10,005 bases of DNA from Nitrospirae bacterium GWC2_42_7 (GCA_001803645.1 MHDW01000225.1:1-10005); one strand, 5' to 3'; shown: positions 1 through 6,705, numbered from the stretch's first letter. Numbers and translations: made by a program. Notes: generated by a model not told the origin, from the sequence alone.

Positions 1-28
1 ATAAAATTTGTGCGCCGGTTATTTTCAT
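1..28 (-). CDS. ilvB: acetolactate synthase large subunit, 5' end only (runs off the left edge)
   Basis: Only nine codons are visible, reading MKITGAQIL, followed by the window edge. This is the characteristic opening of bacterial acetolactate (acetohydroxyacid) synthase large subunits, the ThDP- and FAD-dependent enzyme that condenses two pyruvates, or pyruvate plus 2-oxobutyrate, at the head of valine, leucine and isoleucine synthesis. The ATG at 28 is preceded by a good Shine-Dalgarno, AAGGAG at 39-44, with a 10-nt spacer. The gene lies directly downstream of ilvD on the same strand, the usual company for ilvB. Identification rests on nine residues plus context, so another member of the ThDP enzyme family cannot be excluded. 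The 211-nt gap from ilvD holds a palindromic element and a terminator-like hairpin, so ilvB may not simply be co-transcribed with ilvD. Confidence 0.75.
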
Positions 29-91
29 TTTCTTTGTTCTCCTTGGAGAGTCAGGTTGACCCAAGTCTGTTTTCAGCTATTTTAACATATA

Positions 92-198
92 CTTGCTAAG
101 AGACCACAAGTAAAGCCACAAATATCACCCACCCCTTAATCCCCTCCCAAGAGGGGAATTAAAAAAAGTCCCCTCCTTGGAGGGGTGCAGGGGTGGGT
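92..198. repeat. C/T-rich palindromic element, copy 1 (between ilvD and ilvB)
   Basis: The outer arms ACCCACCCC (127-135) and GGGGTGGGT (190-198) are perfect complements, and inner CCCCTCC (141-147) can pair with GGAGGGG (179-185). Each half also folds on itself: CCCCTC/GAGGGG on the left and CCCCTCC/GGAGGGG on the right, separated by an A-run. The left flank, CTTGCTAAG at 92-100 and AAAGCCACA at 112-120, recurs in the same order and spacing before copy 2 (2993-3023), so the unit seems longer than the palindrome itself. This is a dispersed repeat with no coding capacity of its own. Confidence 0.8.
161..185 (-). terminator. Rho-independent terminator-like hairpin after ilvD, inside palindrome copy 1
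   Basis: Read on the minus strand, CCCCTCC-AA-GGAGGGG (185-170) is followed by AC and then seven T residues (167-161). A GC-rich stem plus U-tract is the classical intrinsic terminator form. It lies about 55 nt past the ilvD stop and about 130 nt before the ilvB start. The stem is short, and in the full element it competes with the longer outer pairing, so it could act as a partial terminator or as an alternative-fold element rather than a simple stop. Confidence 0.45.
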
Positions 199-239
199 TT
201 CTTTAATTCCCATGATCTGCCCGTAAGTGAAAGGATACG

Positions 240-1892
240 TCATTTCATTATTGCGCCTTCTCCTGCTGAGCTCACGAACCTTGCATACCTTGCAAGATAA
301 CCCTTTTTTATCTTCGGTTCAGGTTTTTTCCAGAGTTTCAGTCTTTTGCCTATTTCTTCCTTTGTGAGTTTAACATCAAGCCTCCTGTCGGGGATATTGA
401 TGCTTATTTTGTCGCCATTTCTGACTATCGCAAGAGGCCCGCCTTCCATGGCCTCCGGTGAGATATGGCCTATGCACGGGCCTCTGGTTCCGCCTGAGAA
501 TCTTCCATCAGTAATAAGAGCCACAGAATTGCTCATGCCCATTCCTGCTATGGCTGATGTTGGCGAAAGCATCTCCCTCATGCCAGGACCTCCCTTTGGA
601 CCTTCATATCTAACAACAACAACATGTCCTGCCTTCACTTTTCCTGCAAGTATAGCCTTCATGGCCTCTTCTTCAGAGTTAAATACTATTGCGATGCCCT
701 CAAACTTCATCATCTCTTTACTTACTGCTGACTGCTTGACAACTGCACCGTCAGGAGCAAGATTGCCTTTTAAGATTGCAATGCCGCCTTCTTTATGATG
801 AGCCTTTTCTATCGGCCTTATAACGTCGTCATCAAATATTTCAGCAGAATCAGCTATCTGGTATATGCTCTTCCCGCTTACCGTTATATTGTTATTAAGC
901 TTTTTCTTTAATCTTTTAATAACAGCAGGGATTCCTCCTGCATGATCAAGGTCTTCAAGATAATTTTTTCCCCCAGGCAGCATATCTGCAATATGAGGTG
1001 TCTTCTTTGCAAGCCTGTCAAACAATTCAAGCGGTAGTTTTATGCCAGCATCATTTGCAACAGCCGGAATATGTAGCGCTGTGTTTGTAGAACCACCGAG
1101 AGCAAGATCAACTATGATAGCGTTTTCAAATGCCTTCATGTTCATTATCTTTCTCGGTGTAATGTTCTTTTTAATAAGCTCCACTATTTTCATGCCGCTT
1201 TCAAAAGCTATTCTCCTCTTTTTTGATGATACAGCAAGGGCGGTAGCACAGCCTTCCATGCTCATTCCGAGCGCTTCTGTAACACAGGCCATGGTATTTG
1301 CAGTATACATACCCTGACAGGAACCTGCACCCGGACATGCGCAGATCTCAAGAGCCTCGAGTTCTTTTTGCTTGATAAGCCCTTTTTTGAATTTTCCGAC
1401 TGCTTCAAAAGTATCACTCGTGAGATTAAGTCTCCTGCCTTTATAATGGCCGGACATCATCGGTCCGGCAGTAACAACAATAGAGGGAATATTAAGTCTG
1501 CCTGCTGCCATCAGCATACCAGGCGTTATTTTGTCGCAGTTGGTCAAGAGCACAAGCCCGTCAAGCTGATGGGCTGACGCAACAGATTCGACCATATCAG
1601 CAATAAGCTCCCTGGATGCCAGTGAATAATGCATGCCGCTATGGCCCATTGCTATACCGTCGCATATTCCTGGTATCCCGAAAAAAAAAGGATAACCTCC
1701 GCCTGTATGGACACCTTTCTCAATAAACCTCTCAAGGTCTCTCATGCCGATATGTCCCGGGATCAGGTCAGTAAAGCTTGTAGCTACGCCGATAAACGGT
1801 TTGCTCATTTGTGATTTTGGAATGCCTGTAGCATATAGAAGCGCCCTGTGCGGAAGACGCTCAAGCCCTTCTTTTATAATTTTGCTTTTCAT
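240..1892 (-). CDS. ilvD: dihydroxy-acid dehydratase
   Basis: IlvD dehydrates 2,3-dihydroxy-isovalerate and 2,3-dihydroxy-3-methylvalerate to the 2-oxo acids that precede valine/leucine and isoleucine. The predicted protein has 550 residues, normal for the family, and is collinear throughout. Counting from an upstream GTG three codons earlier, the Fe-S cysteines fall at 122 (NCDKITPG) and 195 (CPGAGSC), Mg-site Asp at 81 (DGIAMGH), and the lysine carbamylated in the family at 124. At position 49 it has Gly, in P-G-H, where the plant-type [2Fe-2S] enzymes carry Cys; the E. coli [4Fe-4S] enzyme also has PGH, so an oxygen-sensitive [4Fe-4S] enzyme is inferred. The C-terminal [19 protein letters not shown] block is present. 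I start at ATG 1892 because AAGGGG (1901-1906) then sits 8 nt upstream; the upstream GTG overlaps that ribosome site. ilvB follows, which supports a branched-chain amino acid cluster. Confidence 0.96.
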   Translation of the reverse strand: MKSKIIKEGLERLPHRALLYATGIPKSQMSKPFIGVATSFTDLIPGHIGMRDLERFIEKGVHTGGGYPFFFGIPGICDGIAMGHSGMHYSLASRELIADMVESVASAHQLDGLVLLTNCDKITPGMLMAAGRLNIPSIVVTAGPMMSGHYKGRRLNLTSDTFEAVGKFKKGLIKQKELEALEICACPGAGSCQGMYTANTMACVTEALGMSMEGCATALAVSSKKRRIAFESGMKIVELIKKNITPRKIMNMKAFENAIIVDLALGGSTNTALHIPAVANDAGIKLPLELFDRLAKKTPHIADMLPGGKNYLEDLDHAGGIPAVIKRLKKKLNNNITVSGKSIYQIADSAEIFDDDVIRPIEKAHHKEGGIAILKGNLAPDGAVVKQSAVSKEMMKFEGIAIVFNSEEEAMKAILAGKVKAGHVVVVRYEGPKGGPGMREMLSPTSAIAGMGMSNSVALITDGRFSGGTRGPCIGHISPEAMEGGPLAIVRNGDKISINIPDRRLDVKLTKEEIGKRLKLWKKPEPKIKKGYLARYARFVSSAGEGAIMK

Positions 1893-1900
1893 ATAAAACA

Positions 1901-1906
1901 CCCCTT
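1901..1906 (-). promoter_or_regulatory. ribosome binding site that sets the ilvD start
   Basis: AAGGGG with an 8-nt spacer TGTTTTAT before the ATG at 1892. The core is slightly non-consensus (GGGG in place of GGAG). It decides against the in-frame GTG at 1899-1901, whose first base lies inside this site. Confidence 0.6.
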
Positions 1907-1915
1907 TTGAAAAAA

Positions 1916-2140
1916 TAGTAGTCAGTAGCTAGTAGTTAGTAGTCAGGGAAAATCAAAGAATAAAGCATTTTTAAAAAAAGCTCCCTAACTACTTGTTTTT
2001 TTTAACTGCTAACTACTTGCTACTGTCTACTTATTTTTGCCGTTTGTTCCTAACTACTATCTGCTTGTTTTTGTTGTGTTGTTCCTAACTACTGACTACT
2101 TACTACTAGCTACATTCTTTAATGTTAACTGCTTGCTACT
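1916..2140. repeat. TAGTAGTTAG/CTAACTACT repeat array with long inverted arms
   Basis: This fills the gap upstream of ilvD. CTAACTACT occurs at 1985-1993, 2009-2017, 2050-2058 and 2085-2093. The 13-mer GTTCCTAACTACT occurs at 2046-2058 and 2081-2093. The left block (1916-1946) is the inverted form: 1925-1946 pairs with 2092-2113 at 21 of 22 positions, enclosing about 145 nt. A shorter inverted match, AGTAGT(C/T)AGGGA, links 1938-1949 with 1982-1993. The unit continues into the DUF465 gene, where GTAGCAAGCAGTTAA encodes its last residues and stop. Copy spacing is irregular (24, 41 and 35 nt), so it is not a CRISPR. I see no convincing ilvD promoter in it. Confidence 0.8.
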
Positions 2141-2358
2141 TTCTTATATTCCCTTACCATCTCAGCAATTTTATCTTTTTTTAGAAGCTTTTGCTTTGCC
2201 AGTTTTTTTCTTTCTATGTCCTCTTCAGGATTTAGGTAAACTTTTTTATCCATATCTGTTATTAAGCTGTCGAGACTGTGGTGTTCCTCGCATGTCTTTC
2301 TGAACTCTTCATTTTCCTTCTTTAACTTTTCGATGATCTCTTCTTCTTTCAAGTTCAT
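2125..2358 (-). CDS. DUF465/YdcH-like small coiled-coil protein
   Basis: A 77-residue, highly charged, all-helical protein with no signal peptide or membrane segment. The central EEHHSLDSLI segment followed by a Lys/Glu-rich helix with KLLKKDKIAEM is typical of the DUF465 (YdcH/SlyX-like) family, whose function is not established; members are usually about 70-75 residues and form helical hairpins. It begins 6 nt after the peptidyl-prolyl isomerase stop, and its ribosome site AGGAGG overlaps that stop codon, so the two are probably translationally coupled. AGGAGG is only 2 nt from the ATG; a TTG two codons further in (2350-2352) would have an ideal 8-nt spacer, so the true N-terminus may be two residues shorter. 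The last residues (VASS) and stop come from the neighbouring repeat array, which suggests that the original 3' end was replaced. Confidence 0.85.
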   Translation of the reverse strand: MNLKEEEIIEKLKKENEEFRKTCEEHHSLDSLITDMDKKVYLNPEEDIERKKLAKQKLLKKDKIAEMVREYKKVASS

Positions 2359-2364
2359 TACCTC

Positions 2365-2958
2365 CTATTTCTCGATTATTTTAACTTTGATCTCTATTCT
2401 TTCATTCGGATTGTCTCTCGGGTCTCTAGGCTGACTCACTATTTTATCAGCAGCCTCCATGCCTGAGACCACTTCCCCGAATGCTGTATATTGCCTGTCA
2501 AGAAATGGCGCATCTGCAACGCATATAAAGAATTGAGAACCGGCACTGTCAGGATTTGATGACCTTGCCATCGAGAGTATGCCGCGTTTATGGGCTTTAT
2601 CATTAAACTCTGCCTTTATGGTATGCCCTGGGCCACCCGTACCATGAGATGATTTGTCAGGATTTTTTGAGTTCGGGTCTCCGCCCTGTATCATAAAACC
2701 CGGTATTACTCTGTGGAATGTTGTGTTGTCATAAAAACCCTTTTTTGCAAGGTCAATGAAATTCTTTACATGGTTCGGGGCAATGTCAGGGAAGAACTTT
2801 AATTCTATGTTCCCGAATTTTGTCTCGATTACCGCCCTTGTTTCCGCCATCTTTTTAATCTCCTCTTTTGTGAATTTTTTTGTTATATTTTCTGCTGAAG
2901 CTGTAAGCGCAAGCAATGCGATTGTTAACAGGATTAAAATGTTTGTGATTTTTTTCAT
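2365..2958 (-). CDS. cyclophilin-type peptidyl-prolyl cis-trans isomerase, exported
   Basis: A 197-residue cyclophilin that catalyses cis-trans isomerisation of Xaa-Pro bonds during protein folding. Residues 1-22 form a signal peptide: MKK, a hydrophobic core, then a TASA cleavage site, so the enzyme should act in the periplasm or beyond. The catalytic domain (about 40-195) keeps FHRVIPGFMIQGGD with the essential Arg83 and Gln91, SMARSSNPDSAGSQFF around 129-144, and FLDRQYTAFGEV at 152-163. The position equivalent to human cyclophilin A Trp121 is Phe152, as in E. coli PpiB-type enzymes, which in that family goes with weak cyclosporin binding. The start ATG has AAGGAG with an 11-nt spacer. It is the first gene of a pair with the DUF465 gene, behind a terminator-like hairpin. 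Confidence 0.94.
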   Translation of the reverse strand: MKKITNILILLTIALLALTASAENITKKFTKEEIKKMAETRAVIETKFGNIELKFFPDIAPNHVKNFIDLAKKGFYDNTTFHRVIPGFMIQGGDPNSKNPDKSSHGTGGPGHTIKAEFNDKAHKRGILSMARSSNPDSAGSQFFICVADAPFLDRQYTAFGEVVSGMEAADKIVSQPRDPRDNPNERIEIKVKIIEK

Positions 2959-2980
2959 AGTGTCAGATTCTCCTTTATAA

Positions 2981-3018
2981 ATAAAAAAATTTCTTTGCTA
3001 AGGATGTATTTAGCAAAG
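2981..3018 (-). terminator. intrinsic terminator-like hairpin between hemY and the isomerase gene
   Basis: On the minus strand CTTTGCTAA (3018-3010) and TTAGCAAAG (3001-2993) form a perfect 9-bp stem around an 8-nt loop. AAA and seven T residues (2989-2983) follow. It would end the hemH-hemY transcript just before the isomerase ribosome site. The stem is AT-rich and the T-run starts 3 nt late, so strength is uncertain; it could equally be a 5' leader hairpin of the isomerase mRNA. Confidence 0.45.
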
Positions 3019-3026
3019 CCACATAC

Positions 3027-3112
3027 ATCACCCTCCCCTTCATCCCCTCCCCTCAAGGGAGGGGGAATATTACAACCCTCTCCCCTGGAGGGAGAGCGCA
3101 AGGGTGAGGGGG
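3027..3112. repeat. C/T-rich palindromic element, copy 2 (between hemY and the isomerase gene)
   Basis: The 38 bases at 3027-3064 are identical to 4929-4966 inside hemH. The element has two inner hairpins, CCCCTCCC (3044-3051)/GGGAGGGG (3057-3064) and CTCTCCC (3078-3084)/GGGAGAG (3090-3096), within imperfect outer arms CACCCTCCCC and AGGGTGAGGGGG. The flanking AAAGCCACA (3015-3023) and the CTTTGCTAAG before it match the flank of copy 1. It is non-coding here; an open frame across it on the plus strand is Pro/Ser/Gly-rich and spurious. Confidence 0.85.
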
Positions 3113-3159
3113 CCTATCTTTTAAACTCCTCATTAACAGCTATAATTCTAACTCTTTCT

Positions 3160-4527
3160 TCAAGATTCCTCAATAATCTTTTCTGCAAGCCTGTATGAAT
3201 TCTCAATGCAGTCATTAACTCCTATACCTCTGTAAGCGTTTCCTGTAAGAAACAGGTTCTTATGCTTCATAAGCAATGAATCTATATTCCTCAGTCTTTC
3301 AGGATGTCCCGGAGTATATTGAGGGATCGCTTTTTCGTGTCTGTAAATGCGTATAAGATCAGGTTCTGACTTAATCCCCATGATCTTCTCTGCCTCCTCT
3401 TTCACGATATCGGATAGTCTGGAATCATTCTCCATAGCAAGCTCAGAAGCCCTGGCGCCTCCTATCATACTTCTTAACAGCACATGACCTTCCGGCGCCC
3501 TGTTCGGAAATATACTCGAATCCCACAGATTGCCGAGGATCCTTCTCTTTTCCCTTGAGGGTATCAAAAAGCCGAAACCATCAAGAGGAAAGTTAAACGT
3601 CTCCTTTGTATATCCAAAACATACTACTGAAAGCGAGGGATAAGGGATCTCAGCAATAATACCTGAAAGACGTTTATCCAGAGACCTGAGCATTTCAGAT
3701 GCTGAATAGGCCGGGGAGGCTATTGTCACGATATCAGCTTCGATGTTCGATCCATCCTGTAAAATGACAGAATACTTATCTCTTTTCTTATCAAGAGATA
3801 CAATTTTGTGTCCAAGCCTTAGTTTGCTGCCAAGGATATTTTGAAGGCTGTCTGTTATTTCACCCATCCCGTTGTAAAAGGATGTAAGAACTCCTCCCGG
3901 GCCTGCGCCGACCTTCTCGTTGCTTCCCTGTTCCTTCTTCTGCTTCTTCAGTTTGAACATCCCTCTTATCAATCCGCCATAGTTTTTTTCAAGGTCATAG
4001 ACCTTTGGAAAACAGGCCCTCAGGCTAAGATTCTCAGGATTGCCTGCGTAAATACCTGAAGCCATAGGGTCAATAAGTTTTTCGTATGCCTCCCTCCCAA
4101 GCCTTCTCACAGAAAAAGCAGCAAGTGTCTCCTCTTCTTTTGCATTCCCGGGGATTATTGCCTCAGCCATTACCCTGAGCCTTCCTGAAACACTTAACAA
4201 TCCTGAGGATAAAAAGGCCTGCGGAGACTCCGGCAGTCTGTGCAGCCTGCCTTCAGAATATATAAACCTTTTCCTTGAGGCGTCATTGCTTCTTAGGGGT
4301 TTCAGGCATATCTTCTCTGATAATTCAAGTGTCTTAGGCCTGTTGTCAAGAAAACCGTTCACTCCTCCCTCAAACAAAAAACCATCTGCCTTCTCAGTCC
4401 AGATCTTACCTCCGGCCCGCTTGTCTGATTCAAAGACCATGATCTCTGAAGAAGGGGCTTTCTCAAGGATAAAATATGCAAGGGACAGGCCTGAAATCCC
4501 TCCGCCTATAATAGCTATTCTTGCCAT
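3160..4527 (-). CDS. hemY: FAD-dependent protoporphyrinogen oxidase
   Basis: HemY (also annotated hemG or PPOX) oxidises protoporphyrinogen IX to protoporphyrin IX, the substrate of ferrochelatase; members of the coproporphyrin branch act one carboxyl state earlier, and sequence alone does not settle which applies here. The protein has 455 residues, normal for the family. The N-terminal Rossmann motif is GGGISGLS (8-15), followed by an acidic strand end (MVFESD) and the RAGGKIWTEK dinucleotide-binding segment. The conserved DPMASGIYAGNPENLS region sits mid-protein, and the C-terminal FAD motif GNAYRGIGVNDCIENS is intact. No membrane span is evident; the family is membrane-associated. The ATG lies inside the 3' end of hemH (13-nt overlap, different frame), with AAGGA about 6 nt upstream, so translation is probably coupled to hemH. 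Confidence 0.95.
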   Translation of the reverse strand: MARIAIIGGGISGLSLAYFILEKAPSSEIMVFESDKRAGGKIWTEKADGFLFEGGVNGFLDNRPKTLELSEKICLKPLRSNDASRKRFIYSEGRLHRLPESPQAFLSSGLLSVSGRLRVMAEAIIPGNAKEEETLAAFSVRRLGREAYEKLIDPMASGIYAGNPENLSLRACFPKVYDLEKNYGGLIRGMFKLKKQKKEQGSNEKVGAGPGGVLTSFYNGMGEITDSLQNILGSKLRLGHKIVSLDKKRDKYSVILQDGSNIEADIVTIASPAYSASEMLRSLDKRLSGIIAEIPYPSLSVVCFGYTKETFNFPLDGFGFLIPSREKRRILGNLWDSSIFPNRAPEGHVLLRSMIGGARASELAMENDSRLSDIVKEEAEKIMGIKSEPDLIRIYRHEKAIPQYTPGHPERLRNIDSLLMKHKNLFLTGNAYRGIGVNDCIENSYRLAEKIIEES

Positions 4528-5600
4528 CCTGTTTCCTTCATTCCAGTTATTACGATATCACAAAGTGCAGAAATAAAGAGAGGCGAAATATTGAGGGATT
4601 CTGTCCTTTCAAGCCTCACTCCTAAGGTCTTTGCCATGTTTTTATATAATATATCTATTTCGTAAAGAGTTTCTATATGGTCAGACACAAAACTTATTGG
4701 CACAACAAGAAGGTTTTTTATTCCCCTTACTGCAAGCTCCTCCAGCTTTTTTTCTGTTGAAGGCTCCAGCCATTTCACAGGCCCGCTCTTTGACTGATAC
4801 GAAAGAGACCATTGAATATCTATCTTTTTTACCACCTCTCGGATAGTCCAGTTAATTTGTTCAGCATAGGGGTCTCCTTCTTCGATGAACTTCACTGGAA
4901 GACTGTGTGCGCTGAAAAGAACATGAATATCACCCTCCCCTTCATCCCCTCCCCTCAAGGGAGGGGTACTGATTAAACCTTCCTCTCCCCTGGAGAGAGA
5001 GGATTGAGGAGAGGGGGATGATGCTGTTCGCCCGTACAATTCCATTCCCTTTCTGATCTTCTCCACCAGCGCATCTATATATAAAGGATGGGCATACCAG
5101 GACTTGATGCTGAATATCTCCATTGGATATTTTGATATGACTTTATCCAGCTTTGAGAGCGACGAGCCTGTGGTTGCAACTGAATACTGAGGATAAAGAT
5201 TAAGGACAATAAGTCTTTTTATGCCTGCATTATAAATTTCAGAAATTACGTCTTCTATTAAGGGATGCCAGTAACGCATTGCGATATATACCGTGAATTG
5301 TGAATCGTGAATCGTGAATTGTGCACTATTTAGTTCATTTTCCAGCGCTTTAGCCTGCGCAAGGGTCATATCATAAATAGGCGATTTTCCACCTATCAAC
5401 TTATATAAGCTCTCTGTTTTCGCTGCCCTCAGAGAAGAGATGAGCCATGCAAGGGGTTTCTGCATAAACCGCGGACCGAGCCTTATGATATCCCTGTCAG
5501 AGAAAAGATTAAAGAGAAAAGGTCTTACAGACCTGAGTGAATCAGGCCCCCCAAGATTTAAAAGCAGAATGCCGGTTTTGATCTTATTATCTGAAGTCAA
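4515..5600 (-). CDS. hemH: ferrochelatase carrying two in-frame repeat-derived insertions
   Basis: HemH inserts Fe2+ into protoporphyrin IX (or coproporphyrin III) to make heme. Family marks are LLLNLGGPDS (12-21), the MRYWHP block (108-113), YPQYSVATTGSS (136-147), catalytic His232 in FSAHSLP, and Glu310 in FVSDHIETLYE. At 361 residues it is about 40 longer than the usual 310-320. The excess is explained by two segments: residues about 193-224, a Ser/Pro/Gly-rich stretch encoded by palindrome copy 3, and residues about 93-103, encoded by a 7-bp tandem repeat. Both lie at helix-to-strand turns and neither breaks a motif, so an active enzyme is likely. The first usable start is TTG at 5600, 2 nt after the response-regulator stop, without a clear Shine-Dalgarno; CTG at 5606 is an alternative. 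Termination-reinitiation coupling is inferred. hemY overlaps its 3' end. Confidence 0.95.
   Translation of the reverse strand: MTSDNKIKTGILLLNLGGPDSLRSVRPFLFNLFSDRDIIRLGPRFMQKPLAWLISSLRAAKTESLYKLIGGKSPIYDMTLAQAKALENELNSAQFTIHDSQFTVYIAMRYWHPLIEDVISEIYNAGIKRLIVLNLYPQYSVATTGSSLSKLDKVISKYPMEIFSIKSWYAHPLYIDALVEKIRKGMELYGRTASSPSPQSSLSRGEEGLISTPPLRGGDEGEGDIHVLFSAHSLPVKFIEEGDPYAEQINWTIREVVKKIDIQWSLSYQSKSGPVKWLEPSTEKKLEELAVRGIKNLLVVPISFVSDHIETLYEIDILYKNMAKTLGVRLERTESLNISPLFISALCDIVITGMKETGWQE
4929..5022. repeat. C/T-rich palindromic element, copy 3, inserted in frame within hemH
   Basis: Its first 38 bases are identical to copy 2. Inner hairpin CCCCTCCC (4946-4953)/GGGAGGGG (4959-4966) is followed by a second half rich in CTCTCCCC and GAGAGAGG, and by outer arms ATCACCCTCC and GAGAGGGGGATGAT. 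It lacks the left flank shared by copies 1 and 2; hemH sequence begins immediately. Translated on the minus strand it gives about 32 residues starting ASSPSPQSSLSRGEEG, which have no counterpart in ordinary ferrochelatases. Confidence 0.88.
5293..5320. repeat. 7-bp tandem repeat inside hemH
   Basis: Four head-to-tail copies of GTGAAT(T/C) at 5293, 5300, 5307 and 5314, ending in GTGCAC. On the coding strand this reads (A/G)ATTCAC repeats and encodes QFTIHDSQFT. The segment separates helix AKALENEL from the VYIAMRYWHP strand, where ferrochelatases normally have only a short turn. Since 7 is not divisible by 3, loss or gain of one unit would shift the frame. Confidence 0.85.
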
Positions 5601-5602
5601 GC

Positions 5603-6697
5603 TCAGTCTTGATGCTCTTCAAATATTTTATTGAAATCATCTGCAAGATCCTTAAACGCAGCGAGGACTTGAGGGTCAAAATGTTCCGGCATGGTCCTGC
5701 CGTCACCCTTTGTGATTATCTCATATGTCTTCTCATGGCTGAATGCCGGTTTGTAAGGTCTTTTGCTCCTCAAGGAATCATACTGGTCCACAATATTCAT
5801 GATCCTTCCCGTAAGCGGTATGTCCTCACCTTTAAGACCGTTAGGATAGCCCTTCCCATCCCATCTCTCGTGATGGCTTAATGCAATTATCTCCCCTGCT
5901 TGCAGAAAGTCGGACACAGAATCACCCAATATCTTTCCACCTATTTTAGTATGGTTTTTCATTATCTCGAACTCTTCGGAGGTCAGTTTGCCGGGCTTAA
6001 GTAGAATGCTGTCAGGTATCCCTATCTTTCCTATATCATGCATAGGGCTTGAATGGAAAATAGTCTCGATAAAATCATCGGATTGACCGAGCTTAAGGGA
6101 GATCGTCTTGCAGTAATGACTGATCCTTTTGATATGTGCCGAGGTATCTTCATCCTTGAATTCTGCAGCAAGGGTCAGGCGATATATGGTCTCGATATAG
6201 CCTTTTTTTGTATCTTCGTGAGCTTTCTCTATTTCATAAACTGCTTCCTGCAGTTCAAACGTCCTGTCCTTGACCTCTTCTTCTAATATTTGATTATGCC
6301 TAAGCATAAAATCTTCAAATTCCTTGATCTTCAATAGATTCTTGACGCGCAGAGTCAGCTCTGCCCTGTCAATCGGCTTAGTGAGAAAATCATTTGCGCC
6401 AACCGTAAGGCCCTTAAGTTTTGAATCTCTTTCAGCAAGAGCTGTTACCATCACAATCGGTATGTTTGCAGTATCAGGATCTGTTTTTATAATATCGCAT
6501 GCTTCATAGCCATCCATATCAGGCATCATGATATCAAGCAATATAAGGTCAGGCTTATAAGTCTTGGACTTTTCAACTGCCTCTTTGCCTGTAGAGGCAT
6601 TTTCTATATCATATCCAACAGCATAGAGCAATGAACCAAGAAGTTTCCTGTTCTGTTCTTCATCATCAACTACAAGGATCTTTTGCTTGACTTCCAT
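5603..6697 (-). CDS. response regulator with HD-GYP phosphodiesterase output
   Basis: A 364-residue two-domain protein. The REC domain (about 5-122) has acidic DD at 11-12, phosphoacceptor Asp55 in LILLDIMMPD, Thr85 and Lys107 (FLTKP). A charged helical linker (about 125-168) joins it to an HD-GYP domain (about 170-345) with His220-Asp221, HHERWDGKGYP (275-285) and IVDQYDSLRSKRPYK. The family hydrolyses cyclic di-GMP, so phosphorylation should lower or redirect c-di-GMP signalling. The start is ATG 6697 because a perfect AGGAGG lies 8 nt upstream and REC begins at once; a further 29 in-frame codons upstream add nothing domain-like and reach into the kinase gene. It follows the kinase stop by 49 nt and runs 2 nt short of hemH. 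Its C-terminal DGRTMPEHFDPQV block matches the partial regulator at the right edge. The likely partner is the neighbouring kinase. Confidence 0.94.
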   Translation of the reverse strand: MEVKQKILVVDDEEQNRKLLGSLLYAVGYDIENASTGKEAVEKSKTYKPDLILLDIMMPDMDGYEACDIIKTDPDTANIPIVMVTALAERDSKLKGLTVGANDFLTKPIDRAELTLRVKNLLKIKEFEDFMLRHNQILEEEVKDRTFELQEAVYEIEKAHEDTKKGYIETIYRLTLAAEFKDEDTSAHIKRISHYCKTISLKLGQSDDFIETIFHSSPMHDIGKIGIPDSILLKPGKLTSEEFEIMKNHTKIGGKILGDSVSDFLQAGEIIALSHHERWDGKGYPNGLKGEDIPLTGRIMNIVDQYDSLRSKRPYKPAFSHEKTYEIITKGDGRTMPEHFDPQVLAAFKDLADDFNKIFEEHQD

Positions 6698-6705
6698 TAC
6701 TAATT

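Noticed and set aside
1..99. Open plus-strand frame entering from the left edge and stopping at 97-99
   Set aside because: It runs antisense to the ilvB start and its ribosome site, and the 32 residues show no family resemblance.
346..798. 150-codon open frame on the plus strand opposite ilvD
   Set aside because: It is fully antisense to a well-conserved ilvD, has low-complexity composition and no recognisable domain.
1893..1901. GTG start three codons upstream for ilvD
   Set aside because: The GTG overlaps the only plausible Shine-Dalgarno (1901-1906); the ATG at 1892 has correct spacing.
1916..2120. CRISPR array
   Set aside because: Repeat units are about 9-13 bp, irregularly spaced and partly inverted; no cas genes nearby.
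2037..2303. 88-codon hydrophobic plus-strand frame
   Set aside because: It is formed by the CTAACTACT array and the antisense of the charged DUF465 gene; the Leu/Tyr/Phe richness is a by-product of Lys/Glu codons read backwards.
2972..2980. TATAAA as a -10 element for the isomerase gene
   Set aside because: It abuts the AAGGAG ribosome site, so transcription would begin inside or after the Shine-Dalgarno.
2995..3198. 67-codon plus-strand frame with Ser/Pro/Gly repeats
   Set aside because: It is simply palindrome copy 2 read through, overlapping the 3' end of hemY; no ribosome site.
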